Positions 50,496 through 61,249 of a stretch of DNA of 64,000 nucleotides are shown piece by piece. The stretch is from Micromonospora sp. PLK6-60. GTDB taxonomy: Bacteria; Actinomycetota; Actinomycetes; Mycobacteriales; Micromonosporaceae. The stretch spans positions 434,001-498,000 of the forward strand of contig NZ_JAIOAA010000003.1 in NCBI RefSeq assembly GCF_019890675.1, read 5' to 3'. The notes under the pieces were generated by a model. The model did no database searches. It was not told where the DNA came from and worked only from the letters and a program-made list of their open reading frames with translations. Both the position numbers and the translations under genes were made by a program. The stretch's first letter is position 1; the number at the start of each line of letters is the position of its first letter.

Positions 50496-52049
50496 TCATC
50501 GGACGAATTCGGCGGCACCGCTCGCCAGGTCCAGCAGCGGCGCCGGCGCCACGCCGAGGACCAGCGTGGCGGCCACGCCGATCATGAGCGCGGCGGCGGT
50601 CAGCCCACCCGGCACGGCGACCGTCGGGGTGGACTCGCCCGGCTCGGAGAGCCACATCATCACCACCACCCGCAGGTACGGGAAGGCCAGCACCATGCTG
50701 GTCAGCACGCCGGCCACCACCAGCCACGCCTGGTTCGCGTCCAGCGCCGGGGCGAAGATCGCGAACTTGCTGGTGAAACCGCTGGTCAGCGGGATACCGG
50801 CGAAGGCGAGCAGGATGAAGGTGAAGATCCCCGCGAAGAACGGCGAACGCCGGCCCAGCCCCGCCCAGCGGGACAGGTGGGTGGCCTCCCCGTCGGCGTC
50901 CCGGACCAGGGTCACCACCGCGAACGCGGCGAGCACCGAGAAGCCGTACGCGACCAGATAGAACATCGTGCCGGAGAGCCCGTCCTTGCTCGGCGCGAGC
51001 ACGCCCACCAGCAGGTAACCGGCGTTCGCGATCGACGAGTACGCCAGCAGCCGCTTGATGTCGGTCTGGGTCACCGCGAGCACCGCGCCGACCAGCATCG
51101 TCAGCACCGCCACCGCGCCGATCACCGGGGTGAAGTCCCAGGCCGCCCCGCCGAACGCGACGTGGAACACCCGCAGCAGCGCGCCGAACGCGGCGACCTT
51201 GGTGCAGGCGGCCATGAAGCCGGTCACCGGGGTCGGCGCGCCCTGGTAGACGTCCGGCGTCCAGACGTGGAACGGCGCCGCGGCGGCCTTGAAGAGCAGG
51301 CCGATGGAGAGCAGCGCGATGCCGGCGAAGAGCAGCAGCGGGCTGGCCGGCGAGCCGCTGACCGCCGCGTGCACGGTGGCGAAGTCGACGCCGGCCGACC
51401 GGCCCGGGGTGCCGGCGGTGAAGCCGTACACCAGGGCCACGCCGAACAGGAAGAACGCCGATGCGTACGCGCCGAGCAGGAAGTACTTCATCGACGCCTC
51501 CTGGCTCAGCAGCCGGCGGCGACGGGCCAGCGCGCAGAGCAGGTACAGCGGCAGCGAGAAGACCTCGAGCGCGATGAACATGGTCAGCAGGTCGTTCGCC
51601 GACACGAAGATCAGCATGCCGCCGATGGCGAAGGTGGTCAGCGGGTAGACCTCGGTGGCGCCACTCGCGCCCTCCGCCTGCCGGCGGTCGTCGGCCGACT
51701 CGGCGGTGACCGCGGCCTGGGCCACGAAGTATCCGCCCCGCTCCACCGACCGCTCGCCGATCAGCAGCAGCGCCATCGCGGCCAGGATCAGGATCGCGCC
51801 CTGGAGGAACAGGGTCGGCCCGTCCACCGCGATCGCCCCGCCGATCGTGACCAGCCGGGTGTCGGCGTGGACGACCACCATGGCCAGCGCGGCGAAGACC
51901 GCCGCCAGGGCGAGCAGCAGCTGCGTCCAGTGCCGGAGCCGCCGGGGCACGAACGCCTCGACCAGCACGCCGAGCAACGCCGCACCCAGCATGATCAGGA
52001 TCGGGGCGATCGCGCCGTACTCGATCGACGGCAACTTCAGCTCGGTCAC
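50496..52049 (-). CDS. nuoN: NADH-quinone oxidoreductase subunit N
   Basis: A 517-residue, antiporter-like membrane subunit of complex I with about fourteen helices. Conserved motifs include LFKAAAAPFHVWTPDVYQGA (the proton-channel Lys and family Pro-His-Trp pattern) and LAYSSIANAGY. An insert of about 20 residues (AESADDRRQAEGASGATEVY, near residue 120) lies in a loop. GTG start. A dispersed repeat of about 60 bp fills the short gap from nuoM. It is the last nuo gene before the polyprenyl synthase. Confidence 0.96.
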   Translation of the reverse strand: MTELKLPSIEYGAIAPILIMLGAALLGVLVEAFVPRRLRHWTQLLLALAAVFAALAMVVVHADTRLVTIGGAIAVDGPTLFLQGAILILAAMALLLIGERSVERGGYFVAQAAVTAESADDRRQAEGASGATEVYPLTTFAIGGMLIFVSANDLLTMFIALEVFSLPLYLLCALARRRRLLSQEASMKYFLLGAYASAFFLFGVALVYGFTAGTPGRSAGVDFATVHAAVSGSPASPLLLFAGIALLSIGLLFKAAAAPFHVWTPDVYQGAPTPVTGFMAACTKVAAFGALLRVFHVAFGGAAWDFTPVIGAVAVLTMLVGAVLAVTQTDIKRLLAYSSIANAGYLLVGVLAPSKDGLSGTMFYLVAYGFSVLAAFAVVTLVRDADGEATHLSRWAGLGRRSPFFAGIFTFILLAFAGIPLTSGFTSKFAIFAPALDANQAWLVVAGVLTSMVLAFPYLRVVVMMWLSEPGESTPTVAVPGGLTAAALMIGVAATLVLGVAPAPLLDLASGAAEFVR

Positions 52050-52057
52050 TGTACCGA

Positions 52058-52119
52058 CCTTTCGTTCGCGACTGCGGGGCTCACTCGCTCCGCTCGTTCA
52101 CTCCTCGCGCTCACCGCTG
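52058..52119 (-). repeat. Dispersed repeat 2, copy A, starting at the nuoM stop codon
   Basis: On the reverse strand the element starts AGCGGTGAGCGCGAGGAGTG, where TGA is the nuoM stop. It ends CGCAGTCGCGAACGAAAGG, providing the purine-rich bases before the nuoN start. A second copy occupies the same position between nuoJ and nuoK. Confidence 0.85.
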
Positions 52120-53643
52120 GGCCTCCTGGACGCTGCCGACCTCGGGAGCCGGGTCGGTCTTGCCGACGTCCTGCATGGTCGCCTGGACGGCGGGGTTGAT
52201 CACGTCGGTGACCGGCTTCGGATAGAAGCCGAGCAGCACGATCAGTGCGATCAGCGGCGCGACCACCAGCTTCTCGCGCAGGTTCAGGTCGCGGCGCATC
52301 CCCTCGACCTCGGTCAGCGCCGGGTTCAGCGTGCCCTGGGTGGTGCGCTGCACCATCCACAGCACGTACGCGGCGGCCAGGATGATGCCCAGCGTGGCGA
52401 TCACCGCGACCGGCTTGTTGACCGTGAAGGTGCCGATCAGCACCAGGAACTCGGAGATGAACGGCGCGGTGCCGGGCAGCGCCAGCGACGCCAGACCGGC
52501 GAAGAAGAGCACGCCGGCCAGCAGCGGCACCAGCTTGCCCGCGCCGCCGAAGTCGCTGATCATCGCCGAGCCGCGCCGGGCGATCAGCATGCCCACCACC
52601 AGGAAGAGCAGACCGGTGGCCAGCCCGTGGTTGAGCATGTAGAGCACCGCGCCGGTGCCGGCCTGGGTGGTGAAGGCGAAGATGCCCACCCCGATGAAGC
52701 CGAAGTGCGCGATCGAGGTGTACGACACCAGCCGCTTCAGGTCGTTCTGGCCGACCGCCAGCAACGCGGCGTAGATGATGCCGATCACGCCGAGCGCCAG
52801 CGCCCACGGTGCGAACCAGCGGGCCGCCTCCGGGAACAGCGGCAGGCAGTAGCGCAGGATGCCGAAGGTGCCGACCTTGTCCAGCACGCCGACCAGCAGC
52901 GCCGCCGCGCCGGCCGGGGCCGCGCCACCGGCGTCCGGCAGCCAGGTGTGGAACGGGAAGAACGGCGCCTTGATGGCGAACGCGATGAAGAAGCCGAGGA
53001 ACAGCCAGCGGGCGGTGCCGGTGGAGATGTCCGCGTTGACCAGCTCGGCCCAGTCGAAGGTGCGGCCGCCGACCACCCAGAGGCCGATCACCGCGGCCAG
53101 CATGAACAGGCCGCCGACCAGCGAGTAGAGGAAGAACTTCACCGCCGCGTACTGCCGCTGGTGGCCGCCGTAGCTGCCGATGAGGAAGTACATCGGGACG
53201 AGCATGACCTCGAAGAACACATAGAACAGGAAGACGTCGGCGGCGGCGAAGACGCCGATCATCGTGCACTCGAGGACGAGCAGCAGGGCGAAGTAGACCG
53301 GCACCGAGCGCTTGGACGACTCGGCGTCGTGCCAGGACGCCAGGATCACCAGCGGCACCAGGATCGCGATCAGCATCAGCATGACCAGCGCGATGCCGTC
53401 CGCCGCGAAGGTGAACCGGACGCCCCAGGTCGGAATCCACGGGTACGACTCGCGGAACTGGAACCGGTCGCCGCCGGCGGAGAAGGCGATCCACATGACC
53501 ACCGACAGCACCAGCACCAGCAGCGACCAGCCGAACGCCACCAGCTTGGCCAGGTCCGGGTTGCGCCGCGGCAGCAGGGCCACGACCAGGGCACCGACCA
53601 GCGGCAGCACGGTCAGCACCGAGAGGAACGGGAAGTTGGACAT
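52111..53643 (-). CDS. nuoM: NADH-quinone oxidoreductase subunit M
   Basis: A 510-residue antiporter-like complex I subunit with about fourteen helices. It shows FFAIKAPFFPFHTWLPDA-type channel sequence (AIKAPFFPFHTWLPDAGG), the helix V Glu in FYVFFEVMLVPMYFLIG, and the late KRLVSYTSIAHFGFIGVG. ATG start. The C-terminal tail (EVGSVQEAQR) ends within dispersed repeat 2. About 65 bp separate it from nuoL upstream. One of the three proton-pumping modules. Confidence 0.96.
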   Translation of the reverse strand: MSNFPFLSVLTVLPLVGALVVALLPRRNPDLAKLVAFGWSLLVLVLSVVMWIAFSAGGDRFQFRESYPWIPTWGVRFTFAADGIALVMLMLIAILVPLVILASWHDAESSKRSVPVYFALLLVLECTMIGVFAAADVFLFYVFFEVMLVPMYFLIGSYGGHQRQYAAVKFFLYSLVGGLFMLAAVIGLWVVGGRTFDWAELVNADISTGTARWLFLGFFIAFAIKAPFFPFHTWLPDAGGAAPAGAAALLVGVLDKVGTFGILRYCLPLFPEAARWFAPWALALGVIGIIYAALLAVGQNDLKRLVSYTSIAHFGFIGVGIFAFTTQAGTGAVLYMLNHGLATGLLFLVVGMLIARRGSAMISDFGGAGKLVPLLAGVLFFAGLASLALPGTAPFISEFLVLIGTFTVNKPVAVIATLGIILAAAYVLWMVQRTTQGTLNPALTEVEGMRRDLNLREKLVVAPLIALIVLLGFYPKPVTDVINPAVQATMQDVGKTDPAPEVGSVQEAQR

Positions 53644-53707
53644 TATGCGGCCTTACCTCCGTCGTGACTGCGCGGTCCGCCGGCGGGGGCGGCCGTAAAG
53701 AGGTCGA

Positions 53708-55633
53708 TCACGCCAGCCACCCCGCCTGCACCGCCAGGAACGCCGCCACCACCAGCAGCGCGCCGGCCAGGATGGAGGTCGCGTACGACCGGACGAAGCC
53801 GGTCTGCAGCCGCCGGAGCCGGCCCGAACCACCGCCGACCCCCGCGGCGAGGCCGTTGACCAGCCCGTCCACGCCCCGGTTGTCGAGGTAGACGAGCGCC
53901 CGGGTGAGGAAGATGCCCGGCTTCTCGAAGACCGCCTCGTTGACGGCGTCGGTGTAGAGGTTGCGCCGGGCCGCGGTGACCAGCACCCCGGCCGGCTGCG
54001 GCGCGGTGGCGGTGCCGTTGCGGAACAGCATCCAGGCCAGCCCCGCGCCGAGCACGGTGACCAGCAGCGAGAGCACGGTGATCACGGCGTGCGAGAGCAC
54101 CGCCTCGTGCGCCGCCTCCTGGCCGCCCAGCCCTGCCGTGGCCTCCAGCCACTTGGGCACCGGGCCCGCCATGAGCGCACCCGCGCCGACCGAACCGATC
54201 GCCAGCAGGATCAGCGGGATGGTCATCAGCTTCGGCGACTCGTGCGGGTGCTCGATGTCCTCGGTCCAGCGGGCCGGGCCGTGGAAGGTGAGCACGAACA
54301 GCCGGGTCATGTAGAACGCGGTGAGCCCGGCGCCGAGCAGCGCCGCCAGGCCGAACAGCCAGGCCGTCCAGCCCTCCCGCTCGAACGCGGCCACGATGAT
54401 CGGCTCCTTGGAGAAGAAGCCGGAGAAGGGGAACATGCCGATGATGGCCAGCCAGCCCATCATGAAGGTCAGCCAGGTGACCTTCATGTACTTCGACAGG
54501 TTGCCGAAGCGGCGGATGTCCACCTGGTCGTTCATCCCGTGCATCACCGAGCCGGCGCCCAGGAACATGTTGGCCTTGAAGAAGCCGTGCGCCAGCAGGT
54601 GCACGATGGCCAGCGCGTACGCCGCGCCGCCCAGGCCGACGCCGAGGAACATGTAACCGATCTGGCTCACCGTCGACCAGGCCAGCACCCGCTTGATGTC
54701 GTCCTTGGCCGCGCCGATGACGCAGCCGATCAGCAGGGTGAGCGCACCGACGCTGACCACCACGAGCTGGAGCGTCGCGTTGGCCGAGAAGATCGGGTTG
54801 GACCGGGCGATCAGGTAGACGCCCGCGGTGACCATGGTGGCCGCGTGGATGAGCGCCGACACCGGGGTCGGGCCCTCCATGGCGTCCGGCAGCCACGCCT
54901 GGAGCGGGAACTGGCCGGACTTACCGGTGGCCCCGAGCAGCAGGAGCAGGCCCAGCACCAGCACCGTGCCGCCGGCCAGCCCGCTGATCCCGTTGAACAC
55001 CTCGTCGTACTGGGTGGTGCCCAGGGTGGCGAACATGATGAAGATGCCGATCGCCAGGCCGGCGTCGCCGACCCGGTTCATCAGGAACGCCTTCTTGCCG
55101 GCGGTGGCGGCGCTCGGCCGCTCGTACCAGAAGGAGATCAGCAGGTACGACGCCAGACCGACGCCCTCCCAGCCGAAGTAGAGCATCACGTAGTTGTTGC
55201 CGAGCACCAGCAGCAGCATGGCCGCGACGAACAGGTTGAAGTACCCGAAGAACCGGCGCCGGCCCTCGTCGTGCGCCATGTACTCCACCGCGTACAGGTG
55301 GATCAGGAAACCCACCCCGGTGATCAGCAGGACGAAGACCGCGGCCAGCGGGTCGAAGAGCAACCCGAAGTCCACCTTGAGGTCGCCGACCACGATGAAC
55401 TGCCAGAGGCTGCGCTCGACGGACTTGTTTTCCAGGCCGCGCAGCTGGAAGAAGTAGGTGAGGCCGAGCACGAAGGCGGCGCCGACCGCGCCCACCCCGA
55501 GCCAGTGCCCCCACCGGTCGGCGCGCCGGCCGAGCAGCAGCAGGATCGCCGCGCTGACCAGCGGGATCGCGACCAGCAGCCAGACGCTGCCGAGCAGCCC
55601 CGTGGCCTGCGCGTATTCCACAGTCTGTTCCAC
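53708..55633 (-). CDS. nuoL: NADH-quinone oxidoreductase subunit L
   Basis: A 641-residue antiporter-like subunit with the long lateral helix at its C-terminus. Motifs include GWEGVGLASYLLISFWYERP, KSGQFPLQAWLPDAMEGPTP (channel Lys) and LAWSTVSQIGYMFLGVGLGG. GTG start, 9 bp after the nuoK stop codon. Length and order match standard nuo operons. The most distal proton-pumping module of the membrane arm. Confidence 0.97.
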   Translation of the reverse strand: MEQTVEYAQATGLLGSVWLLVAIPLVSAAILLLLGRRADRWGHWLGVGAVGAAFVLGLTYFFQLRGLENKSVERSLWQFIVVGDLKVDFGLLFDPLAAVFVLLITGVGFLIHLYAVEYMAHDEGRRRFFGYFNLFVAAMLLLVLGNNYVMLYFGWEGVGLASYLLISFWYERPSAATAGKKAFLMNRVGDAGLAIGIFIMFATLGTTQYDEVFNGISGLAGGTVLVLGLLLLLGATGKSGQFPLQAWLPDAMEGPTPVSALIHAATMVTAGVYLIARSNPIFSANATLQLVVVSVGALTLLIGCVIGAAKDDIKRVLAWSTVSQIGYMFLGVGLGGAAYALAIVHLLAHGFFKANMFLGAGSVMHGMNDQVDIRRFGNLSKYMKVTWLTFMMGWLAIIGMFPFSGFFSKEPIIVAAFEREGWTAWLFGLAALLGAGLTAFYMTRLFVLTFHGPARWTEDIEHPHESPKLMTIPLILLAIGSVGAGALMAGPVPKWLEATAGLGGQEAAHEAVLSHAVITVLSLLVTVLGAGLAWMLFRNGTATAPQPAGVLVTAARRNLYTDAVNEAVFEKPGIFLTRALVYLDNRGVDGLVNGLAAGVGGGSGRLRRLQTGFVRSYATSILAGALLVVAAFLAVQAGWLA

Positions 55634-55642
55634 TGGGGCCCC

Positions 55643-55942
55643 TTAGTACTTCAGCAGGTTGGCGTCGTCGACGCTCGCCGAGCGCCGAGTCCGGAAGATC
55701 GACATGATGATCGCGAGGCCGACCACGACCTCCGCCGCCGCCACCACCATCACGAAGAACGCCATGATCTGGCCGTTCAGGTCGCCGTTGATCCGGCTGA
55801 AGGTGACAAGCGTGAGGTTGGCGGCGTTGAGCATCAGCTCGACGCACATGAACAGCACGATCGCGTTGCGCCGGATCAGCACCCCGGCCGCGCCGATGGT
55901 GAACAGCACCGCGGCGAGCACCAGGTAGTAGTCGGGAGTCAC
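55643..55942 (-). CDS. nuoK: NADH-quinone oxidoreductase subunit K
   Basis: A 99-residue, three-helix complex I subunit of standard length. It has the conserved membrane glutamates in [17 protein letters not shown] and [14 protein letters not shown], which lie on the proton path. GTG start; dispersed repeat 2 (copy B) separates it from nuoJ and supplies the purine-rich stretch before the start. Confidence 0.97.
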   Translation of the reverse strand: MTPDYYLVLAAVLFTIGAAGVLIRRNAIVLFMCVELMLNAANLTLVTFSRINGDLNGQIMAFFVMVVAAAEVVVGLAIIMSIFRTRRSASVDDANLLKY

Positions 55943-55953
55943 CGCTGAGCCCG

Positions 55954-56008
55954 CCTTTCGTTCGCGACTGCGGGGCTCCGCTCCGCTGCACTCCTCGCGC
56001 TCACCGCT
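55954..56008 (-). repeat. Dispersed repeat 2, copy B, starting at the nuoJ stop codon
   Basis: It has the same sequence as copy A apart from a short central difference. On the reverse strand it begins AGCGGTGAGCGCGAGGAGTG at the nuoJ stop and ends CGCAGTCGCGAACGAAAGG just before nuoK. Confidence 0.85.
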
Positions 56009-56774
56009 CGGTCCCCTTCAGTGTGGTCTCCTCGGCGGTCAGCTCGCGCACCGGCAGGATGTCCGGGGTGCTGCGCTCGGTCAGCCGGCCGTCGGGCAGG
56101 CGGGCCGGGGTGGCCACCGAGGACGAGGTGGCGAAGACGCCCGGGCCGGGCTTCGGGCCGGGGTAGTTGCCGGGGCGGAACCGGGCCTTCATGGTGGCGA
56201 CCTGGTCCATCCGGTCCTCCTTGCGCCGCTCGACGTGCGCCAGCACCATCGCGCCGACCGCCGCCGTGATCAGCAGGGCGGAGGTCAGTTCGAAGGCGAG
56301 GACGTACTTGGTGAACAGCAGCCGGGCGATGCCCTGCACGTTCCCCTCGGCGTTCGCCTCGTCCAGGCCGACCGCCTGTACGCCCTCCAGCGCGCGGTAG
56401 AGGCCGCCGCCGACCAGGCCGGCGAAGCCGAGCCCGAGCACGATCGCGGCGATCCGCTGCCCGCGCAGCGTCTCGATCAGCGAGTCCGACGCGTCCCGGC
56501 CGACCAGCATCAGCACGAACAGGAACAGCATCATGATCGCGCCGGTGTAGACGATGATCTGCACCATGCCGATGAACGGCCCGGCCTGGAGCACGTAGAA
56601 CACGCCCAGGCAGAGCATGGTGAGCACCAGCCAGAGCGCCGAGTGCACGGCGTTGCGGGCGACGATCATCCCGATCGCGCCGAGCAGGGCGAGCGGGGCG
56701 AGGATCCAGAAGGTCACCGCCTCGCCGGTGGACACCGATGTCGCCGCGGCGGCGAGCACCGTCTGCGTGGTCAT
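56001..56774 (-). CDS. nuoJ: NADH-quinone oxidoreductase subunit J
   Basis: A 257-residue complex I subunit with five membrane helices (such as [20 protein letters not shown], the conserved helix 3 region). A hydrophilic C-terminal tail of about 80 residues ([20 protein letters not shown]) is longer than in E. coli NuoJ, as usual for actinobacteria. The ATG overlaps the nuoI stop (ATGA). The C-terminus ends in GTER at dispersed repeat 2. Confidence 0.95.
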   Translation of the reverse strand: MTTQTVLAAAATSVSTGEAVTFWILAPLALLGAIGMIVARNAVHSALWLVLTMLCLGVFYVLQAGPFIGMVQIIVYTGAIMMLFLFVLMLVGRDASDSLIETLRGQRIAAIVLGLGFAGLVGGGLYRALEGVQAVGLDEANAEGNVQGIARLLFTKYVLAFELTSALLITAAVGAMVLAHVERRKEDRMDQVATMKARFRPGNYPGPKPGPGVFATSSSVATPARLPDGRLTERSTPDILPVRELTAEETTLKGTER

Positions 56775-57415
56775 GCTTCCTCTCCCTTGCCCGCGGCGGC
56801 CCGCTGGGCGGCCTGCTCGGCGCCGGGGAAGGTCACCCCGGGGTGCTCCTCGACCCGGTACCCGCTGCCCGGGGTCATCGTGGAGCGCTCGGCGCCGGCC
56901 GAGGTCCCCGGGTTGGTCAGCGACCCGACGTAGTAGTCCTTCTCGCTGTCACCGAGGAACATCGGGTGCGGCGGCTGCTCCATCCCGGGCAGCAGCGGCG
57001 CGAGCAGCTGCTCCTTGGTGAAGATCAGGTCCTGCCGGTTGTCCCGGGCCAGCTCGTACTCGTTGCTCATGGTGAGCGAACGGGTCGGGCAGGCCTCGAT
57101 GCAGAGCCCGCAGAAGATGCACCGGGCGTAGTTGATCTGGTAGACGCTGGCGTACCGCTCACCCGGCGAGAAGCGCTGCTCGTCGGTGTTGTCGCCACCC
57201 TCCACGTAGATCGCGTCCGCCGGGCAGGCCCAGGCGCACAGCTCGCAGCCGATGCACTTCTCCAGCCCGTCCGGGTGCCGGTTGAGGATGTGCCGCCCGT
57301 GGTACCGGGGGGCCGGCGTCGGCGGCTTGAACGGGTAGTCGGTGGTGACGACCTTCTTGAACATGTGCGAGAAGGTGACCCCGAAGCCCTTGAACGTTCC
57401 GGTGATCGCGCCCAC
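56771..57415 (-). CDS. nuoI: NADH-quinone oxidoreductase subunit I
   Basis: A 214-residue peripheral-arm subunit holding two [4Fe-4S] clusters (N6a/N6b). Ligands are Cys54, 57, 60 and 64 in [12 protein letters not shown], and Cys99, 102, 105 and 109 in [12 protein letters not shown]. An extended C-terminal tail of about 60 residues follows. GTG start, one base after the nuoH stop codon. Passes electrons toward the quinone site. Confidence 0.97.
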   Translation of the reverse strand: MGAITGTFKGFGVTFSHMFKKVVTTDYPFKPPTPAPRYHGRHILNRHPDGLEKCIGCELCAWACPADAIYVEGGDNTDEQRFSPGERYASVYQINYARCIFCGLCIEACPTRSLTMSNEYELARDNRQDLIFTKEQLLAPLLPGMEQPPHPMFLGDSEKDYYVGSLTNPGTSAGAERSTMTPGSGYRVEEHPGVTFPGAEQAAQRAAAGKGEEA

Positions 57416-57416
57416 G

Positions 57417-58769
57417 TCACACCTCCCTGGAGTCCGGGCCGGCGGCGACGTTGGCCGGCTCCCGCTCGGCGACCACGCGCTTGGTGCGCGGGCTCGGTGG
57501 AACCTGCAGGTCCATCGGGGGCAGCGGGTAGCTGCCGTGCGGCCGGTTGTTGACCTGCTCCTGCACCGTCGGCTTCGGCGCCTTCTTCCGGCTCGGCCAC
57601 AGCAGCGTGGCCAGCAGCAGCACGCCGGCGCCGATGGCGGTGACGAGCAGCCGGTCCCGGGACTCCCAGTCCTCGATCGAGCGCAGCCCGGCGAGCACCA
57701 GGATCCAGACCAGGTTGATCGGCAGCAGGACCTTCCAGCCCAGCCGCATGAACTGGTCGTAGCGCAGCCGGGGCAGCGTGCCGCGAAGCCACACGAAGAC
57801 GAAGACCAGCGCGATCACCTTGCCGAAGAACCACAGCATCGGCCACCAACCGGAGTTGGCGCCCTCCCAGATGGTGATCGGCCAGGGCGCGCGCCAGCCG
57901 CCGAGGAAGAGCGTCACGGTGACCGCGGACATGGTCACCATGGCGACGTACTCGGAGAGCATGAAGAGCGCGAACTTCAGCGAGCTGTATTCCGTCATGA
58001 AGCCGGCGACCAGCTCGGACTCCGCCTCGGGCAGGTCGAACGGGGCCCGGTTCGTCTCACCGACGATGGCGATGAAGAAGATGATGAAGCTCGGCAGCAG
58101 CAGGATCGCGTACCAGCCCGGGGCCGGGATCTCGGTGCCGAGCACGGTCAGCCGGGTGGCGTCCCCCTGCTTGGCGACGATCCCGCTGGTGGACATCGTG
58201 CCGGCGGTCATGAAGACCGCCACGATGCTCAACCCCATCGCGACCTCGTACGAGATCATCTGGGCGCTGGAGCGCAGGCCGCCCAGCAGCGGGTAGGTCG
58301 AGCCGGAGGCCCAGCCGCCGAGCACGATGCCGTAGACGGCCAGCGAGGAGCAGGCCAGCAGCACCAGCACCGCCACCGACACGTCGGTCACCTGCAACGG
58401 CGTCCGGTGGCCGAAGATGCTCACCATCGGGCCGAACGGGATGACGGAGAGCGCGGTGACCGCGCAGACCACCGAGATGACCGGCGCGAAGAAGTAGACG
58501 ACCTTGTCCGCGGCCTTCGGGAGGATGTCCTCCTTGAAGGCCATCTTCAGCCCGTCGGCGAGGGTCTGCAGCAGGCCGAACGGGCCGACCTGGTTCGGGC
58601 CGGGCCGGACCTGCATGAAGCCGACCACCCGCCGCTCGAACCAGACGCCGAGCAGCGTGGCCAGCAGGCCGAAGACGAAGGCGAACACGATCTTGATGAG
58701 GACCAGCCACCACGGATCCTTGCCGAAGTCGGCAAGCGTCGGGTCCTGCGCCGCGAGGTACATGTTCAC
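57417..58769 (-). CDS. nuoH: NADH-quinone oxidoreductase subunit H
   Basis: A 450-residue membrane subunit at the quinone-binding junction, with about eight helices. It shows [20 protein letters not shown], the acidic loop [20 protein letters not shown] and [15 protein letters not shown]. The C-terminal tail of about 90 residues is hydrophilic. GTG start overlaps the nuoG stop in GTGA, indicating coupling. Confidence 0.97.
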   Translation of the reverse strand: MNMYLAAQDPTLADFGKDPWWLVLIKIVFAFVFGLLATLLGVWFERRVVGFMQVRPGPNQVGPFGLLQTLADGLKMAFKEDILPKAADKVVYFFAPVISVVCAVTALSVIPFGPMVSIFGHRTPLQVTDVSVAVLVLLACSSLAVYGIVLGGWASGSTYPLLGGLRSSAQMISYEVAMGLSIVAVFMTAGTMSTSGIVAKQGDATRLTVLGTEIPAPGWYAILLLPSFIIFFIAIVGETNRAPFDLPEAESELVAGFMTEYSSLKFALFMLSEYVAMVTMSAVTVTLFLGGWRAPWPITIWEGANSGWWPMLWFFGKVIALVFVFVWLRGTLPRLRYDQFMRLGWKVLLPINLVWILVLAGLRSIEDWESRDRLLVTAIGAGVLLLATLLWPSRKKAPKPTVQEQVNNRPHGSYPLPPMDLQVPPSPRTKRVVAEREPANVAAGPDSREV

Positions 58770-61249
58770 TGGACAACACTCCCGGTGTTGAGGAGCGGAC
58801 CCGGCTCGCCGGTCGCGTCCGCCGCGACGGCGGCGGTCGAGATCCGTACGACCGCGCCGGACGCCGCGCCGAGGCTGCGCCGGAGGGTCGAACCGGGTGA
58901 GTTCGTGGGCAGCCAGACCACCCCGTCCGGCATCTCGGTGATCGCCGCGGGCAGGGTCAGCGCCCCCCGCTCGGTGCCCACCGTCACCGGGTCACCGTCG
59001 GCGACACCGAGCGCCTCCGCGGTGCCCTTGCCCAGCCGGACCACCGGCGGGCGGGCGGTGCCGAGCAGGTACTCGTCGCCGTCGGTGAGGCTGCCCAGGT
59101 CGAGCAGCTGGTGCCAGGTGGCGAGCACGGCCTCGCCGGGGCCGGGCTGCGCGACGGCGGCCGGCTCGACGTCCGGCGCGCTCGGCCGGTCCATCCGGGT
59201 CGGCGGCAGCCCGCCCAGCTCCCGGCGGACGCTCATCACGTCACCGGTGCCGAGCCGCACGTCGAGCTGCGCGGCGATCGCGTCCAGCACCCGCCCGTCG
59301 GTCATCGCGGCGGTCTTCAGCACCGCGTCGAACGGCCGCAGCCGGCCCTCCCAGTCCAGGAAGCTGCCGGCCTTCTCGGCCACCGGCGCGACCGGCAGGA
59401 CCACGTCCGCCCGGCGGGCCACCGCGGTCATCCGCAGTTCCAGGCTGACCAGGAACGGCACCGCGTCCAGGGCCGCCTCGGCCAGCCGCGGGTCGGCCAG
59501 GTCGGCCGGGTCGACGCCGGCCACCACCAGCGCGTCGAGCTGGCCGTTGGCGGCGGCGGTGAGGATGCCGTCGGTGTCCCGGCCGGCCTGGCTCGGGATC
59601 ACCCCGGCCGGGATGTCCCACGCCTCGCCCAGCTCGGCCCGCGCCGCGGGCTCGGTGACCAGCCGGCCGCCGGGCAGGAGGTTGGGCAGGCAGCCCGCGT
59701 CGACCGCGCCGCGGTCGCCCGCGCGCCGCGGCACCCAGGCCAGCTTGGCCCCGGTACGCCGGGCGATGCCGGCCGCCGCGGAGAGGCCGCCGGGCACGCC
59801 GGCCAGCCGCTCGCCGACGACGAGGATCGCGCCGGGGGCGCTGAGCGCCTCGGTCACCGTCTCGTGCTCGGCCAGGACCTGCGCCTCCTCGCCCGGGATG
59901 ACCCGGGCGAGCTTGGCGCCGAGCTTCTCCAGGCCACGGCTGGCGAACGGCGCGATGGCGTACACCTTCAGGGTCTTCTTCAGGTACGCCTTGCGCAGCC
60001 GCAGGAAGAGGATCGGGCACTCCTCCTCCGGCTCCAGGCCGACCAGCACCACGGCCGGGGCGTTCTCGACGTCGGCGTAGGTGACGTCGGTGACCCCGGC
60101 GACGTTGCTGGCCAGGAAGTCGGCCTCCTCGCGGGAGACCGGCCGGGCCCGGAAGTCGATGTCGTTGGTGTGCAGCGCCACCCGGGCGAACTTGGCGTAC
60201 GCGTAGGCGTCCTCGACGGTCAGCCGGCCGCCGGTGAGCACCGCGCTGCCCCGACCGCCGTCCCGGGCCGCCCGCAGCCCCTCGGCGGCGCGGGTCAGCG
60301 CCTCGCTCCAGGACGCCTCGCGCAGCTCACCGGTGCGCTCGTCGCGGACCAGCGGGGTGGTGATCCGGTCGAAGGCGCGGGTGTACTGGAAGGCCCACCG
60401 CCCCTTGTCGCAGTTCCACTCCTCGTTCACCGCCGGGTCGTCGCCGGCCAGCCGGCGCAGCACCTTGCCGCGCCGCCAGTCGGTGCGCTGGGCGCACCCG
60501 GCCGAGCAGTGCTCGCAGACGCTGGGGCTGGAGACCAGGTCGAACGGGCGGGCCCGGAACCGGTACTGGGTGCCGGTCAGCGCGCCGACCGGGCAGATCT
60601 GCACGGTGTTGCCGGAGAAGTACGAGTTGAACGGGACGTCCCCCTCGTCGCCCTCCTCCCCGTACGCGTCGTCCCGGTAGATGTTGATCTCCTCGGCGGA
60701 CGACCGGCCCATCAGGTCGATGAACTTGTCGCCGGCGATCTCCTCGGAGAACCGGGTGCAGCGCTGGCAGAGCACGCAGCGCTCGCGGTCCAGCAGCACC
60801 TGGGTGCTGATCGGCAGCGGCTTGGGATATTCCCGCTTGTGCTCGTGGAACCGCGAGTCCGTCCGGCCGGTGGACATCGCCTGGTTCTGCAGCGGGCACT
60901 CGCCGCCCTTGTCACACATCGGGCAGTCGAGCGGGTGGTTCATCAGCAGCAGCTCCATGACCCCCTCCTGCGCCTTCTTGGCGACCGGGGAGGTGAGCTG
61001 GGTGCGGACCACCATGCCGTCGGCGACCGGCTGGGTGCAGGAGGCGACCGGCTTGCGCTGGCCCTCCACCTCCACCAGGCACTGCCGGCAGGCGCCGGCC
61101 GGGGCCAGCAGCGGGTGGTCGCAGAACCGTGGGATCTCGGTGCCGAGCTGCTCGGCGACCCGGATCAGCAGCGCGCCCTTGGGCGCGGTGACCTCGACGC
61201 CGTCGATGGTCAGCGTGACCGTCTCGGTCTGCTTGGCTACGTCCGTCAT
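58766..61249 (-). CDS. nuoG: NADH-quinone oxidoreductase subunit G
   Basis: An 827-residue iron-sulfur subunit. The N-terminal [2Fe-2S] domain has Cys43, 54, 57 and 71. It is followed by a His-Cys3 cluster ([14 protein letters not shown]), a [4Fe-4S] domain ([13 protein letters not shown], then CPVGAL) and the extra N7-type motif CEHCSAGC. The long molybdopterin-like C-terminal domain is typical. ATG start overlaps the nuoF stop (ATGA), and its own stop overlaps nuoH (GTGA). Confidence 0.97.
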   Translation of the reverse strand: MTDVAKQTETVTLTIDGVEVTAPKGALLIRVAEQLGTEIPRFCDHPLLAPAGACRQCLVEVEGQRKPVASCTQPVADGMVVRTQLTSPVAKKAQEGVMELLLMNHPLDCPMCDKGGECPLQNQAMSTGRTDSRFHEHKREYPKPLPISTQVLLDRERCVLCQRCTRFSEEIAGDKFIDLMGRSSAEEINIYRDDAYGEEGDEGDVPFNSYFSGNTVQICPVGALTGTQYRFRARPFDLVSSPSVCEHCSAGCAQRTDWRRGKVLRRLAGDDPAVNEEWNCDKGRWAFQYTRAFDRITTPLVRDERTGELREASWSEALTRAAEGLRAARDGGRGSAVLTGGRLTVEDAYAYAKFARVALHTNDIDFRARPVSREEADFLASNVAGVTDVTYADVENAPAVVLVGLEPEEECPILFLRLRKAYLKKTLKVYAIAPFASRGLEKLGAKLARVIPGEEAQVLAEHETVTEALSAPGAILVVGERLAGVPGGLSAAAGIARRTGAKLAWVPRRAGDRGAVDAGCLPNLLPGGRLVTEPAARAELGEAWDIPAGVIPSQAGRDTDGILTAAANGQLDALVVAGVDPADLADPRLAEAALDAVPFLVSLELRMTAVARRADVVLPVAPVAEKAGSFLDWEGRLRPFDAVLKTAAMTDGRVLDAIAAQLDVRLGTGDVMSVRRELGGLPPTRMDRPSAPDVEPAAVAQPGPGEAVLATWHQLLDLGSLTDGDEYLLGTARPPVVRLGKGTAEALGVADGDPVTVGTERGALTLPAAITEMPDGVVWLPTNSPGSTLRRSLGAASGAVVRISTAAVAADATGEPGPLLNTGSVVQ

